Numbered from the stretch's first letter, positions 11,272 through 20,083 are shown. The stretch is 64,000 nucleotides of DNA from Vescimonas coprocola (GCF_018408575.1 NZ_AP023418.1:2136415-2200414), one strand, 5' to 3'. Program-made: numbers and translations. The notes: a model not told the origin generated them from the letters alone.

Positions 11272-11323
11272 ATTTTACCACAAAAATCTCATATGTAAAT
11301 ATGAATTTTGAAACAAATGTTCT
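11272..11323 (-). promoter_or_regulatory. uvrB promoter with candidate DinR/LexA box
   Basis: Minus strand: TTTACA (11294-11299), 16 bases, TAAAAT (11272-11277). Eleven bases further upstream is AGAACATTTGTTTC (11310-11323), which matches 12 of 14 positions of the Gram-positive SOS box CGAACRNRYGTTYC. SOS control of uvrB is established in Bacillus, so this placement is plausible. Confidence 0.55.
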
Positions 11324-11346
11324 GATTTTGTGGAGGGAAAACATGG

Positions 11347-11378
11347 CAGCGCCCCGCTCCATCCGGAGCGGGGCGCTG
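11347..11378 (-). terminator. Terminator after radC
   Basis: Perfect 14-bp GC-rich stem (CAGCGCCCCGCTCC with its complement) around a four-base loop. On the minus strand it is followed by a short T-rich run (TGTTTTCC). Confidence 0.75.
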
Positions 11379-11400
11379 GGGGAATTTCCTTTCGAGTGGG

Positions 11401-12075
11401 TCAGCCGTACAGAAGGCCGCTGGCCTCCATGGAGACGAAATCACCGTCGGCCACGATGATGTGGTCCAGCAGGCGGATATCCATGGTGGCCAGAGCGTCC
11501 CGCACCTGCAGGGTGGCGGCCCGGTCCTCCGCCGACGGCAGAGCCACACCGCTGGGGTGATTGTGGCCCAGCACCACGCCTGCGGCGCCGGACAGCAGGG
11601 CATTCTCCACCACCTGCCGGATGCTGAGGGAGGTCATATCGGCGCTGCCTTGGGACAGGCATTTGCAGGAAAGCACCTTTCCCTTGCCGTCCAGACACAC
11701 CTGATACAGCAGCTCCCGGCGCTGAGCATCCAGCAGGTCCATGAAGTAGGCACCGCAGCGCTCCACGGAGTTGAGGATGCGTTCGGCAGAGACGCTGCGC
11801 CGGGCGCACCGCTGGGCCGCCGGCACCAGATTCAACAGCACGGCGGCATTCTCCCCGATGCCGGACACCTGCATCAGTGCCTCCGGCGGGGCCTGGAACA
11901 CGGCGTCCAGCGTACCGAAGTGCTGGATCAGCCGGTGGGCCAGCTCGTTGGTGTCCCGGCGGGGGATGGCATAGTACAGCAGCAGCTCCAGCACCTCATG
12001 ATCCGCCAGACCGTCGGCTCCCTGCTTCAGGAAGCGCTCCCGCTTGCGCTGGCGATGTCCGTCGTGCAGTCCCAT
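11401..12075 (-). CDS. radC: RadC/JAB-domain DNA repair-type protein
   Basis: 224 residues from the ATG at 12075, preceded by AAGGGGGGAG; the longer frame to 12183 has no ribosome binding site. An N-terminal helix-hairpin-helix (LMQVSGIGENAAVLLNLVPA) is followed by a JAB/MPN metalloprotease-like domain with the zinc signature HNHPSGVALPSAED and LLDHIIVADGD. RadC proteins are conserved but their proposed repair role is disputed. A monocistronic unit, with its own terminator just downstream. Confidence 0.93.
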   Translation of the reverse strand: MGLHDGHRQRKRERFLKQGADGLADHEVLELLLYYAIPRRDTNELAHRLIQHFGTLDAVFQAPPEALMQVSGIGENAAVLLNLVPAAQRCARRSVSAERILNSVERCGAYFMDLLDAQRRELLYQVCLDGKGKVLSCKCLSQGSADMTSLSIRQVVENALLSGAAGVVLGHNHPSGVALPSAEDRAATLQVRDALATMDIRLLDHIIVADGDFVSMEASGLLYG

Positions 12076-12181
12076 GTGTGCTCCCCCCTTCCGGCTTCCT
12101 TGGAAAATTATAGCATGACGGCCGCCGGTTGACAAGCGGGATGCCGCAAATCTCCACGGGAGGCATCCGGGGCTTTGGAGC

Positions 12182-12214
12182 AAAAAACAGCGCCCGTGCA
12201 GAGCACGGGCGCTG
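12182..12214 (-). terminator. Terminator after the BMP-type lipoprotein gene
   Basis: A 12-bp perfect stem (CAGCGCCCGTGC with its complement) around a 3-base loop, followed on the minus strand by TTTTTTG: a classical intrinsic terminator. Confidence 0.88.
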
Positions 12215-12235
12215 TGGAGTTCGACACGCAGAGGC

Positions 12236-13411
12236 TTAGCCGACGATGTTCAGAGTGACATTCTCGGTGCTGGCCAGATTGTCGTAGTTGTTGTCGATGG
12301 CGATCTTGCCGTCCTTGATGTCCTGCAGCATGACCTTGTAAGAATCAACGCTCCACTTGGTCAGGGACCAAGTAGCAGTGGGCAGACCCACGGCGTTCTC
12401 ATTGGCACCCAGAGAGGTCTGGACACCGCCGATGGAGGCGAACTCACCGGCATAGAACTTGCCCAGAGCCCACTGAGCAGAGTCAGCCAGGCCCTTCATG
12501 GCGGAGGTGATCACGGTGGGGGACTCACCAGACTGGTCCACGTCCACGCCGACGACCTTGCCCTCCTCAGCGCCGGCAGCAGCGGCGACAGAGGCGAACA
12601 TGGAACCGCCGCAGGCGAAGATGACCTCAGTGCCAGCCTGATACCAGCCGGCGGCCATGGTCTGCAGCTCGGGGGAAGCGGAGAAGCTGGCACCATACTG
12701 CCAGGAGTAGTTGATCTCTACCTTCTCGTTCAGCTCCTTGGCAGCGGCGTCAGCGCCCTGCACGAAGCCATAGCCGTAACGGCAGCAGGCGGGGTTGTTG
12801 CCGCCGCCGCCACCGGTGAAGCCCAGCTTGGTGTAGCCTTCCTTGACAACAGCGTAACCGGCCAGATAGCCGCACTGCTCTTCCTTAAAGGCAACGCCGG
12901 CAATGTTCTTCAGAGCGGGGGAATCTTTCACATCGGCTTCCTCACCGACGGGATAACCATCAATGAAGACAAAGGACACATCGGTGAACTGCTTGGCCGC
13001 CATACGCAGAGCAGCCTCCTGCAGATAACCGGCGCAGACAACCACCTTGGCGCCGTTGTCCACGGCGGCCTTCATAGCGGCGAAGCGGTCATCATCGGTG
13101 ACCTCACTGCCGTTGGCGGGCTGATAGTACTTGTAGGACAGGTTGTTGTTGGCGGCGTACAGCTTCACGCCGTCGTAAGTACCCTGGTTGAAGGACTTAT
13201 CCTTCAGCTGACCCACGTCGGTGACGAAAGCCACCTCGTACTTGCCGTCGGAGGAGGTCATCTCATCCTGAACCTCATCGGGGTTGGTGATGACGGTGGG
13301 GGTGTCTTTCTTGTCATCGTCTTTCTTGCCATCGTCCGTGTTCTTGTTGCCGCAGGCAACCAGAGCCAGAGCCATGACAAGCGCAAGGATCATAGCGAGA
13401 ACTCTTTTCAT
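12236..13411 (-). CDS. BMP/Med family substrate-binding lipoprotein (nucleoside ABC transporter)
   Basis: 391 residues from the ATG at 13411, preceded by AGGAAGG. A lipoprotein signal peptide ends at LALVACGNKN (lipobox cysteine about residue 20), followed by an acidic linker rich in Asp and Lys (about 23-40), then a periplasmic-binding fold of the basic-membrane-protein family (VAFVTDVGQLKDKSFNQGTY, TKLGFTGGGGG, VVGVDVDQSGESPTV, SLTKWSVDSYKVMLQDI). Family members bind purine nucleosides (PnrA, BmpD). Directly downstream of deoC and deoD in the same direction, which supports nucleoside uptake feeding the salvage enzymes. No ABC permease or ATPase is adjacent, so those must lie elsewhere. Confidence 0.88.
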   Translation of the reverse strand: MKRVLAMILALVMALALVACGNKNTDDGKKDDDKKDTPTVITNPDEVQDEMTSSDGKYEVAFVTDVGQLKDKSFNQGTYDGVKLYAANNNLSYKYYQPANGSEVTDDDRFAAMKAAVDNGAKVVVCAGYLQEAALRMAAKQFTDVSFVFIDGYPVGEEADVKDSPALKNIAGVAFKEEQCGYLAGYAVVKEGYTKLGFTGGGGGNNPACCRYGYGFVQGADAAAKELNEKVEINYSWQYGASFSASPELQTMAAGWYQAGTEVIFACGGSMFASVAAAAGAEEGKVVGVDVDQSGESPTVITSAMKGLADSAQWALGKFYAGEFASIGGVQTSLGANENAVGLPTATWSLTKWSVDSYKVMLQDIKDGKIAIDNNYDNLASTENVTLNIVG

Positions 13412-13569
13412 GATTGTTCTACCTTCCTTCATTTATTCGGGCAAAGCTTGCCCGTTCAGGTGCATTATAACAGATACGGCAGGAAAGGGCAAGCCCTATT
13501 TGCAGGGTCTGCTGCATTTTTCACCATGGCAGGGTTCGAAAAAACGGGTGCTTTGTGGGCAAAACGGCT

Positions 13570-14283
13570 TTATTTTGTCATTTTTACCGCTACCTCCAGG
13601 CCGATCTTCATCATGTTGGTGAAGGTAGTCTGGCGCTCGTCGGCGGTGAGCTCGGTACCCAGCACCAGATTGTCGCTGATGGAGCAGATAGCCAGCGCAC
13701 GCTTGCCCAGATAGGCGGCGGTGCAGTACAGAGCAGCGGCCTCCATCTCCACGGCCATGACGCCCATCTTCTGCATCCGGGCGTTGCGGCCGGCGGCGTC
13801 ATAGAAGGTATCGGAGGAGTAGAGGTTGCCCACGGGCATCTTCACGCCCAGCTCACGGGCCGACTCCACGGCGGCCATCAGCAGATCGAAGTCGGCAATG
13901 GGGGCATAGTGGACACCCAGCTCGTACTGGTCGGCGAAGCTGGAGTTGGTGCAGGCACCCTGTCCGGCCACCACACTGCCCAGCTCCAGATCGGCCCGCA
14001 TGGCTCCGGCAGAGCCCACACGGATGATGTTTTCCACGCCGTACTGGGTGTACAGCTCGTGGGCGTAGATGCCGATGGAGGGCATTCCCATGCCGGAGGC
14101 CATGACGGACACCGGCACGCCCTTGTACGTACCGGTATAGCCCTGCACGCCACGGACGTTGTTCACCAGCACGGGGTTTTCCAGAAACGTCTCGGCAATG
14201 AACTTGGAGCGCAGGGGATCGCCGGGCATGAGCACGGTCTTGGCGAAGGCGCCGGGGGCGGCGTTATTATGGGGGGTAGGCAT
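13570..14283 (-). CDS. deoD: Purine-nucleoside phosphorylase, DeoD type
   Basis: 237 residues, the length of hexameric DeoD. It phosphorolyses purine (deoxy)nucleosides to the base and (deoxy)ribose-1-phosphate. Family motifs: N-terminal MPTPHNNA, VLMPGDPLRSKFIAETFL (phosphate-binding GDPLR), GVPVSVMASGMGMPSIGIY, IIRVGSAGAM, the active-site segment VMAVEMEAAALY, and ICSISDNLVLG with the catalytic Asp. It begins 15 bases after deoC, so deoxyribose phosphate from its product can pass to the aldolase after mutase action. Confidence 0.95.
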   Translation of the reverse strand: MPTPHNNAAPGAFAKTVLMPGDPLRSKFIAETFLENPVLVNNVRGVQGYTGTYKGVPVSVMASGMGMPSIGIYAHELYTQYGVENIIRVGSAGAMRADLELGSVVAGQGACTNSSFADQYELGVHYAPIADFDLLMAAVESARELGVKMPVGNLYSSDTFYDAAGRNARMQKMGVMAVEMEAAALYCTAAYLGKRALAICSISDNLVLGTELTADERQTTFTNMMKIGLEVAVKMTK

Positions 14284-14298
14284 AGATGGTTCCTCCTT

Positions 14299-14964
14299 TT
14301 ATTCCTGTTCCATGGCCTTCACGGCCTTGACAATGCGGCTGGTGCCCAGACGGTCGGCCCCAAGGGCCACGAAGTCACGGGCGTCGTTGAGGTCGGCGAT
14401 GCCGCCGGCAGCCTTGATCTTCACATGGGGAGCCACATGGGCCTTGAAGAGGGCCACATCCTCACGGGTGGCGCCGCCTCCGCCGAAGCCGGTGGAGGTC
14501 TTGATGTACTCGGCGCCGGAGTCGGACACCACACGGCACATCTCGATCTTCTCGGCATCGGTGAGCATACAGGTCTCGATGATGACCTTCAGCAGCTTGC
14601 CGTGGCAGGCGGCCTTCACGGCCCGGATCTCCTCCAGCACCTGATCGTACAGGCCGTCCTTCACCCAGCCGATGTTGATGACCATATCCACCTCGGAAGC
14701 GCCGTTGTTCACGGCGTCCTCCGCCTCGAAGCACTTGGCGGCGGTGGTGTCATAGCCGTTGGGGAAGCCGATGACGGTGCAGATGGCAACCTTGCCGTCC
14801 ACGTACTCCGCCGCCTGCTTCACATAGGAGGCGGGGATGCACACGCTGGCGCAGCCGTACTTGACGCCGTCGTCGCAAATGGCCTTGATCTCGTTCCAAG
14901 TGGCGCTCTGGGCCAGCAGGGTGTGGTCTACCCTGGCCAGAATAGACTGGATCTCTTGGTTCAT
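14299..14964 (-). CDS. deoC: Deoxyribose-phosphate aldolase
   Basis: 221 residues, typical of class I DeoC, which splits 2-deoxyribose-5-phosphate into acetaldehyde and glyceraldehyde-3-phosphate. Seen: [21 protein letters not shown] at the N-terminus, [18 protein letters not shown]-like [15 protein letters not shown], the [13 protein letters not shown] strand, [15 protein letters not shown], the Schiff-base lysine in [13 protein letters not shown], and [10 protein letters not shown]. First gene of the deoC-deoD-lipoprotein set; AGGAGACAAC precedes the start. Confidence 0.95.
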   Translation of the reverse strand: MNQEIQSILARVDHTLLAQSATWNEIKAICDDGVKYGCASVCIPASYVKQAAEYVDGKVAICTVIGFPNGYDTTAAKCFEAEDAVNNGASEVDMVINIGWVKDGLYDQVLEEIRAVKAACHGKLLKVIIETCMLTDAEKIEMCRVVSDSGAEYIKTSTGFGGGGATREDVALFKAHVAPHVKIKAAGGIADLNDARDFVALGADRLGTSRIVKAVKAMEQE

Positions 14965-15110
14965 AACAGTTGTCTCCTTTCATAAAAAAGGCACGCTCTA
15001 TCCGCACAGGGAGGATGTTCTCCCTTTGTTTTGTGCGTAGATAGTCCATAGATATGCATTATCATATCAGAAAAACCGTCCTTTGTAAACGGCGGAATTG
15101 GCCGGGGATG

Positions 15111-15139
15111 AAAAAGGGACACGGCAAACCGTGTCCCTT
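15111..15139 (-). terminator. Terminator after ychF
   Basis: Perfect 11-bp stem (AAGGGACACGG with its complement) and a 4-base loop, followed on the minus strand by TTT. It lies 12 bases beyond the ychF stop codon. Confidence 0.88.
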
Positions 15140-15150
15140 GCAGGTCATGC

Positions 15151-16266
15151 TTATACGTTGAAGCGGAAGTAGATCATGTCGCCGTCCTTGACCACATAAT
15201 CCTTGCCCTCGGACCGCAGCAGCCCCTTCTCCTTGGCGGCGGCCACGCTGCCGCCGCAGGCCATCATCTCGTCGAAGTTGATGGTCTCCGCCCGGATGAA
15301 GCCCCGCTCGATATCGGAGTGGATCTTGCCCGCCGCCTGCGGGGCCTTGGTACCCTTGCGGATGGTCCACGCCCGGCACTCGTCCTTGCCGTAGGTCAGG
15401 AAGGAGATCAGGCCCAGCAGATCATAGCTGCACTGGATCAGGCGATCCAGACCGGACTTTTCGATGCCCAGATCCTCCAGGAACATGGCCCGCTCCTCCG
15501 GATCGTCCAGCTCGGCGATGTCCTGCTCCAGCTTGGCGCAGATGGGCAGCACCTGTGCGCCCTCCTTCTGTGCCAGATCACGCACCAGCCGGAAGTAGCG
15601 GTTGTTCTCATAATCGGCAAAGCCCGCCTCGTCCATGTTGGCGGCGTAGATGATGGGCTTCAGGCTCAGCAGGTCGCAGGTCTCCACCAGCGCCCGGTCG
15701 TCATCGCCGCAGGAGAAGGTGCGGGCGGACTTCCCGGCGTCCAGATGCTCCGCCAGTGCCTTGAACACCTCCGCCTCGTGGAGGAACTTCTTGTCGCCCT
15801 TGGCGGCCTTGGCGGCCTTCTCCACCCGGCGGTTCACCATCTCCAGATCCGCCAGGATCAGCTCCATGTCGATGGTCTCGATGTCCCCCAGCGGGTCCAC
15901 CGGTACGTTGGTACCGGCATCGGCTACCACGTGCATGATATTCTCGTCATCGAAGCAGCGCACCACATGGACGATGGCGTCGGTACGGCGGATGTTCTCC
16001 AAAAACTTGTTGCCGAGGCCCGCTCCCTGACTGGCTCCCTTCACCAGACCGGCGATGTCCACAAATTCGATGACGGCGGGGGTCTTTTTATCGGGCTGGT
16101 ACATCTCCGCCAGCTTGTCCAGCCGCTCATCCGGCACGGCCACCACGCCCACATTGGGCTCGATGGTGCAGAAGGGGTAGTTGGCGCTCTCGGCACCGGC
16201 GTTGGTGATGGCGTTGAACAGAGTGGACTTTCCCACATTGGGCAGCCCCACGATTCCTAATTTCAT
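15151..16266 (-). CDS. ychF: Redox-regulated Obg-family ATPase YchF
   Basis: 371 residues. YchF binds ribosomes and hydrolyses ATP in preference to GTP. Seen: P-loop [14 protein letters not shown] at residues 6-19, switch region [21 protein letters not shown], the altered G4 motif [10 protein letters not shown] in place of NKxD, and the C-terminal TGS domain with [20 protein letters not shown] and [12 protein letters not shown]. The first codons ATGAAATTAGG are the attachment site of two tandem mobile elements. The AAGGAG ribosome binding site upstream is therefore element DNA and not native sequence; the native promoter now lies 21.5 kb away at 37917-37945. Confidence 0.95.
   Translation of the reverse strand: MKLGIVGLPNVGKSTLFNAITNAGAESANYPFCTIEPNVGVVAVPDERLDKLAEMYQPDKKTPAVIEFVDIAGLVKGASQGAGLGNKFLENIRRTDAIVHVVRCFDDENIMHVVADAGTNVPVDPLGDIETIDMELILADLEMVNRRVEKAAKAAKGDKKFLHEAEVFKALAEHLDAGKSARTFSCGDDDRALVETCDLLSLKPIIYAANMDEAGFADYENNRYFRLVRDLAQKEGAQVLPICAKLEQDIAELDDPEERAMFLEDLGIEKSGLDRLIQCSYDLLGLISFLTYGKDECRAWTIRKGTKAPQAAGKIHSDIERGFIRAETINFDEMMACGGSVAAAKEKGLLRSEGKDYVVKDGDMIYFRFNV
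16251..16266. repeat. Attachment core at the ychF start (integrase end of element 1)
   Basis: cgattcctaatttcat. The 11-base cctaatttcat recurs at 29246-29256 and 37753-37763. This copy joins intact ychF to the integrase end of element 1. An inverted repeat ccttgattttcaagg (16291-16305 region) follows, and a near copy occurs in the same place beside the second core. Confidence 0.85.
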
Positions 16267-16332
16267 TTGTACTCATTCTCCTTCAATTTTCCTTGATTTT
16301 CAAGGGGTTTCAGCGTTTGGCGTCTTGGCTGT

Positions 16333-16353
16333 TACACCATTTTTACACCATTT
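16333..16353. repeat. Integrase arm-type direct repeat, element 1 integrase end
   Basis: Two copies of ACACCATTT in tandem, 11 bases apart. The identical pair is found at the other end of element 1 (29094-29114). Element 2 ends carry the G variant ACGCCAT. Arm-binding sites of Tn916-type integrases are direct repeats of this size; that role is inferred. Confidence 0.7.
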
Positions 16354-16378
16354 CCGCATTTGGCTTTATTGGATTTTA

Positions 16379-17560
16379 TCAGACTACACCATTTTGCTGA
16401 AATTGCTTGATGGCATAATCCAGCGATTCGGCAGTCACATGAACATACCGATCCATTGTTGTTTTGATGCTGGCATGACCCAGCAACTTTTGCAGCACCT
16501 TCGGCTGCATACCGCTTTCAATCGCTCTCGTGGCATAAGTATGGCGTAAAGCGTGCATACAAAAGTGTTTGATCCCTGCTTCGTCGCAGAGCTTATATAA
16601 GTGGGTATCATAGGAACTGTTCTTCGCTGGCTCTCCTGTTCGCCAGTTGATAAAGACAAGATCGCGCATGACAAGCCGAGAAGAAACGCCTGTACGTCTG
16701 TCTATGTACTCAAGCGTTTTGTCCAGCGTCGGTGACTCCTTTTGCTCCGGGCGGCTGTTCCAAATACCTTTGAGGATTTCATAAGCCCGATCCGTCAACG
16801 GTATTGTGCGGTAGCTGTGCTGTGTTTTCGGAGGACCCGCACGCCAATACTGTTCACCGTGTCGAAACTCCAATGTTTTGTTGACCGTGAGCGTGCGCTT
16901 TTCAAAGTCAATCGCGTCCCACGTCAGTCCGATCATCTCTCCGGTACGCAAGCCGGTTTCAAGAATCAGTGCGTACTGATTGTAGTTGCGGGAGCGTTTC
17001 GCTGTTTCAAGAAACACGCGCTGCTCGTCACGGGTGAGGAACTTAATATCGTCTGTCGCACGAACCGGCTTTGTAAACCGCACACCGTCCATTGGGTGCT
17101 TGGCAATCAGGTCATTCATCTTCGCAGCCTTGAACATCGTACCCATTGTGATATAGGCTTGACGGATGGTGGAACCCGCATAGTCAGCATCCATCTGTAT
17201 GAACACCTTTTTGCAGTGCATCGGCTTGACGTTGGCAATCATCATTTTGCCCATAACAGGCTGAATATTGTGAACATACCGCTCCCGATAGTTGCGAAGC
17301 GTATTGGGGGCTAAATCACCCACAATGTTCTCAATCCAAAAATCAAACCATTGATCCACCGTCGTATCGGTGGCTACGAAAACATCCTCGTGCGCATCGG
17401 CGTATTTTGATTCTTCAATCCAGTTGCGAGCTTCGGGGAGCGTCGGAAGATACTTCTCATGCCGCTTTCCTGTTTTATCTACGAACCGTGCGTAATATAA
17501 ACCGTCCTTTCTCTGGCAGATACCCTTACCACATTCTTTGCCTTTCAGATTCTTACCCAT
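16379..17560 (-). CDS. int: Tyrosine recombinase/integrase of element 1
   Basis: 393 residues from the ATG at 17560 (AAAGGA eight bases upstream). Architecture of Tn916-like integrases: an N-terminal arm-binding region ([20 protein letters not shown]), a SAM-like core-binding domain ([17 protein letters not shown] through [10 protein letters not shown]), and a C-terminal catalytic domain with the tetrad residues in [10 protein letters not shown] (Arg), [10 protein letters not shown] (His and Arg), [10 protein letters not shown] (His) and MDRYVHV (nucleophilic Tyr). It catalyses insertion into and excision from the ychF start. No terminator separates it from ychF 112 bases downstream, so int transcripts could read into ychF. 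Confidence 0.95.
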   Translation of the reverse strand: MGKNLKGKECGKGICQRKDGLYYARFVDKTGKRHEKYLPTLPEARNWIEESKYADAHEDVFVATDTTVDQWFDFWIENIVGDLAPNTLRNYRERYVHNIQPVMGKMMIANVKPMHCKKVFIQMDADYAGSTIRQAYITMGTMFKAAKMNDLIAKHPMDGVRFTKPVRATDDIKFLTRDEQRVFLETAKRSRNYNQYALILETGLRTGEMIGLTWDAIDFEKRTLTVNKTLEFRHGEQYWRAGPPKTQHSYRTIPLTDRAYEILKGIWNSRPEQKESPTLDKTLEYIDRRTGVSSRLVMRDLVFINWRTGEPAKNSSYDTHLYKLCDEAGIKHFCMHALRHTYATRAIESGMQPKVLQKLLGHASIKTTMDRYVHVTAESLDYAIKQFQQNGVV

Positions 17561-17584
17561 AGATTGTATCCTTTCCGCGCTTGC

Positions 17585-17639
17585 GAAAAAGGACGCACTA
17601 CTACACATAAATTATAGCATATAACGTCCTTTTTCTCAA
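17585..17639 (-). promoter_or_regulatory. int promoter nested inside a long inverted repeat (element 1)
   Basis: Minus strand: TTGAGA (17634-17639), 17 bases, TATAAT (17611-17616). The arms GAAAAAGGACG (17585-17595) and CGTCCTTTTTC (17625-17635) surround the -10. In transcripts arriving from xis the arms would form a terminator-like hairpin with a U-rich 3' side, and the promoter in its loop would fire for int alone. The arrangement is repeated in element 2 with different but complementary arms. Confidence 0.65.
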
Positions 17640-17689
17640 GCCGTTGCGTGAAAAAACTCTCCTCTTATTTACAAATCTTCCGAAGCCAC

Positions 17690-17896
17690 TTATATCACCA
17701 GTTTTTCACTGATGAACTGTTCAAACTCCTTTCGCTTGACCAGCTTCTTTGTGCCGACGAAAAGCACGAACGGGCAGTTGGGCGTTCTCAGCATACTGTC
17801 AATCTTGTTGATACCGATATTGCTGTATTCTGCTGCCTCTCTGGCGGTCAGCGTCATTTTCAGATGGATCGGAACGGTGCCGATGCAATTCTCCAT
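17690..17896 (-). CDS. xis: Excisionase (Tn916 Xis-like), element 1
   Basis: 68 residues. A winged-helix/MerR-like DNA-binding protein with MTLTAREAAEYSNIGINKID and a C-terminal basic stretch KKLVKRKEFEQFI, the pattern of Tn916-type excisionases. It would bend DNA at the element ends and direct the integrase toward excision. AAAGGAG precedes the ATG by eight bases. Located just upstream of int, as in Tn916-like elements. Element 2 carries a close homologue. Confidence 0.88.
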   Translation of the reverse strand: MENCIGTVPIHLKMTLTAREAAEYSNIGINKIDSMLRTPNCPFVLFVGTKKLVKRKEFEQFISEKLVI

Positions 17897-17920
17897 GTAA
17901 AAGCTCCTTTCTTGGGTTTA

Positions 17921-18763
17921 TCAGCCGAGCAGACGAGCCGCCGTTTTCAGATTGTCGGCAGCGGTGCTTTTGCGGAAGCTGTCTCCATCGAACATGATCG
18001 GGACGCAGACCTCCAAGATGCGGTCATAAATTCGGCGGTCATCCAGATCGACAGCTTGCTTCATAACGGAAAGCGGGATATTCGTGGTGACGATCATGGG
18101 CTTGCCGGTCAGCAGCCGTTTGTCAACCACATCGAACACTCGCTCCTTACCGAAGCTGGTGTTACGTTCTGCCCCCAAATCATCCAGAATGAGGAGGTCG
18201 GGGCGCATAAGCGATTTCATGTAATGGTCGCGGTCCGAACCGAAGTTACCCTGCATACGGTTGACTACATCAGACATTCCCACAAAGAGGACGGACTCCA
18301 GACGGTCAATCAGAGCGTTGGCAATGCATCCAGCGGCATAGGATTTTCCTGTGCCAACGTTCCCGAACAGGAGAAGCCCGATCCCCGCTTTTTTGAACTC
18401 GTCCCAGTTCTGCGCGTAACCCCTCGCCTTTTCAAGCTGGGGTGTCGTAACTGCGGCTGCCTCAAACCGCCAGCCAGCGGCGGGCATATCACGGAACGCT
18501 TCGCTGCGGAGCATTGTCATATAGGACATTCGCTCGTATTCCCGGCGCTCCGCTTCTTCCTGTTCTCGGCGTTCGGCAGCGCACTTGCACATAACCGGGT
18601 GCTTGGTAAAGCCCTGTGCCTGAAGTTCTGCGGGATAAAAGGCTTCTTTCGGCGTGTGGCCCTTGCCGCAGTATTTCAGCCCATCAGCGGAATTGATGTA
18701 ATCGTCAGGTGCGGCATTAGCCGCTTCAACGGCATCAACCATTTTCGTAAAAATCGGATTCAT
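17921..18763 (-). CDS. DnaC/IstB-like AAA+ ATPase (helicase-loader type)
   Basis: 280 residues from the ATG at 18763, which overlaps the RepA stop codon (ATGA). An N-terminal cysteine cluster (YCGKGHTPKEAF and MCKCAAERREQEE) is followed by a charged helix and an AAA+ domain with Walker A LLLFGNVGTGKSYAAG and Walker B PDLLILDDLGAERN, then sensor-like IVTTNIPLSV and an arginine-finger region RIYDRILEVCVPIMFDG. DnaC-like loaders bring the replicative helicase to an origin, here presumably that of the excised circular element, together with the RepA-like protein upstream. Confidence 0.88.
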   Translation of the reverse strand: MNPIFTKMVDAVEAANAAPDDYINSADGLKYCGKGHTPKEAFYPAELQAQGFTKHPVMCKCAAERREQEEAERREYERMSYMTMLRSEAFRDMPAAGWRFEAAAVTTPQLEKARGYAQNWDEFKKAGIGLLLFGNVGTGKSYAAGCIANALIDRLESVLFVGMSDVVNRMQGNFGSDRDHYMKSLMRPDLLILDDLGAERNTSFGKERVFDVVDKRLLTGKPMIVTTNIPLSVMKQAVDLDDRRIYDRILEVCVPIMFDGDSFRKSTAADNLKTAARLLG

Positions 18764-19471
18764 AGACATTCTCCCTCGTTATCATCGTAGGTATAGTTTT
18801 TCGCACTCCTGCCCTTGCTGTCCTCGTCCAGCCACTTCTTGATGGTGGCATAGTGATTGGCATAGTGCCTGTCATTGGAAGCCATGTACCGGGACAGCCG
18901 CTCAATGTATTCGGCAGCTTTGCCGGGATAAGCCGCTTCCAGCCAGGTACATTCCTCGCCTGACAGGAAAACATTTTGAAACTCTCCATATCGGCGGCGC
19001 GTACTCTCTACTTTTTCAGTCTTACTATGTTCTTTATATTCTGTATCAGTATTACTTGTAGGCAATTTTTGTCCCATGCAAGGGGAAGAATCCTGCACAT
19101 CCATTGGGCAGATATTGCCCTCTGGACGGGAAGAAACCTGCACCCTGTCCGGGATTTGCAGAAAGATGCGGTTTGCCTGATTCCAGCCCTGACGGATGCG
19201 GGTAATCAATCCGGCATTTTCCAGCTCCCGCAGGGCGGTCTTGACCGTCCGCTCACTCCGGTCAAGATCGTTTGCCATCTGCTTGATCGTATAGATCACA
19301 TACACATTCCCATCCTCGGACACCCAACCGCTTTTCTGGGAAAGCATGGTGCGGTTGAGCAGAAGCCCATATAGCAGCTTGGCGTTGATGGAGTATTCGC
19401 CCGCCAGCATGAAGCGCGGCAAGGGAATGAATGGCGGCAATGCAGTATTCAGTTTGAAATAGATTTTTCAT
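18760..19471 (-). CDS. RepA N-terminal-domain replication initiator with a frameshift at its start
   Basis: Reads as a RepA_N-type initiator (PPFIPLPRFMLAGEYSINAK, LLYGLLLNRT, a winged-helix region with DLDRSERTVKTALRELENAG, and a C-terminal conserved domain ending YTYDDNEGECL). The coding frame has no ATG. It opens after a TGA and reads K-I-Y-F-K-L-N-T-A-L-P-P-F. An ATG with GAGAGG five bases upstream lies at 19471, one base out of frame, next to a run of five A. Removing one A would give M-K-I-Y-F-K-L-N-T-A, which looks like the normal start of this family. Either a real inactivating slip, translational slippage on the A run, a TTG start at 19440, or a sequence error. Confidence 0.75.
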
Positions 19472-19503
19472 CACATCCTCTCTGGTCTGGTGTGATACGG
19501 CTG

Positions 19504-19722
19504 CTATGGCGGTTTTCTGTCAGGTCCACGAGGGGAGTACGCAGATGTGCCACCCTTTTTTGCCCTCTTTGACCGATAATGTGGGCAAATAACGACAACC
19601 GCCCGGAAACTCTGCTTGCAGTCATGGACGCAGCGGCGGCAGAGGGTGTTGTACGCCTTGCGTCCCCGGTCATTCAGGAAGAACGACCATTCCAGCTTTT
19701 TTGATTTGCTCATGCGCGGCAT
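19504..19722 (-). CDS. Small basic Cys-containing protein of clostridial mobile elements
   Basis: 72 residues from the ATG at 19722, preceded by AAAGGAG at seven bases. Sequence MPRMSKSKKLEWSFFLNDRG is followed by CRRCVHDCKQSFRAVVVICP, with two CxxC/CxxxC-like pairs that could bind zinc, and a basic tail. I know this type only as a conserved hypothetical protein found beside mobilisation genes. It sits between mobC and the RepA-like gene. Confidence 0.6.
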   Translation of the reverse strand: MPRMSKSKKLEWSFFLNDRGRKAYNTLCRRCVHDCKQSFRAVVVICPHYRSKRAKKGGTSAYSPRGPDRKPP

Positions 19723-19742
19723 ATCTGTACTCCTTTCCCGAA

Positions 19743-20072
19743 TCACAATTCGTTTCTCTGCTGTGCTTTCAGCATCTCCCATACGTCAGCCATCCGTTCT
19801 TTCAGTTCGGCAACATCGGCATCGTAGAAATGCCCGGTACTGTTGATGCGGTGGCAGACGTGGTTGATGTTTGTGGCAATCCTGCTGACAGCGGCAGCCA
19901 GCTTCTTCTGCTCGGTGTAATCGACCTTGATGATGTACCCGTTGATCAGCATTTTCCGGGCATACGCGCCGAAGTTGCGGGTGCCGAGTTGGTTCATCTT
20001 GTGGCGAATCAGACTCAATTCCTGCTCATTCAGGCAGATTTCTTTGCGGATGGGTCGTGTACGGTCTGGCAT
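19743..20072 (-). CDS. mobC: Relaxosome accessory protein MobC
   Basis: 109 residues. A MobC-type ribbon-helix-helix relaxosome protein: N-terminal basic strand RTRPIRKEICLNEQELSLIR, then MNQLGTRNFGAYARKMLINGYIIKVDY and the C-terminal helix AVSRIATNINHVCHRIN typical of bacterial mobilisation proteins. It assists a relaxase at oriT. GAAAGGAG precedes the ATG by nine bases, and that site lies inside a 21-base repeat that recurs 62 bases upstream. No relaxase gene follows, which is unusual for this family. Confidence 0.85.
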   Translation of the reverse strand: MPDRTRPIRKEICLNEQELSLIRHKMNQLGTRNFGAYARKMLINGYIIKVDYTEQKKLAAAVSRIATNINHVCHRINSTGHFYDADVAELKERMADVWEMLKAQQRNEL

Positions 20073-20083
20073 ATCAAAGAACT

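Noticed and set aside
16251..16300. Integration into a tRNA gene
   Set aside because: No tRNA-like sequence at any of the three junctions; the core is the ychF start codon region.
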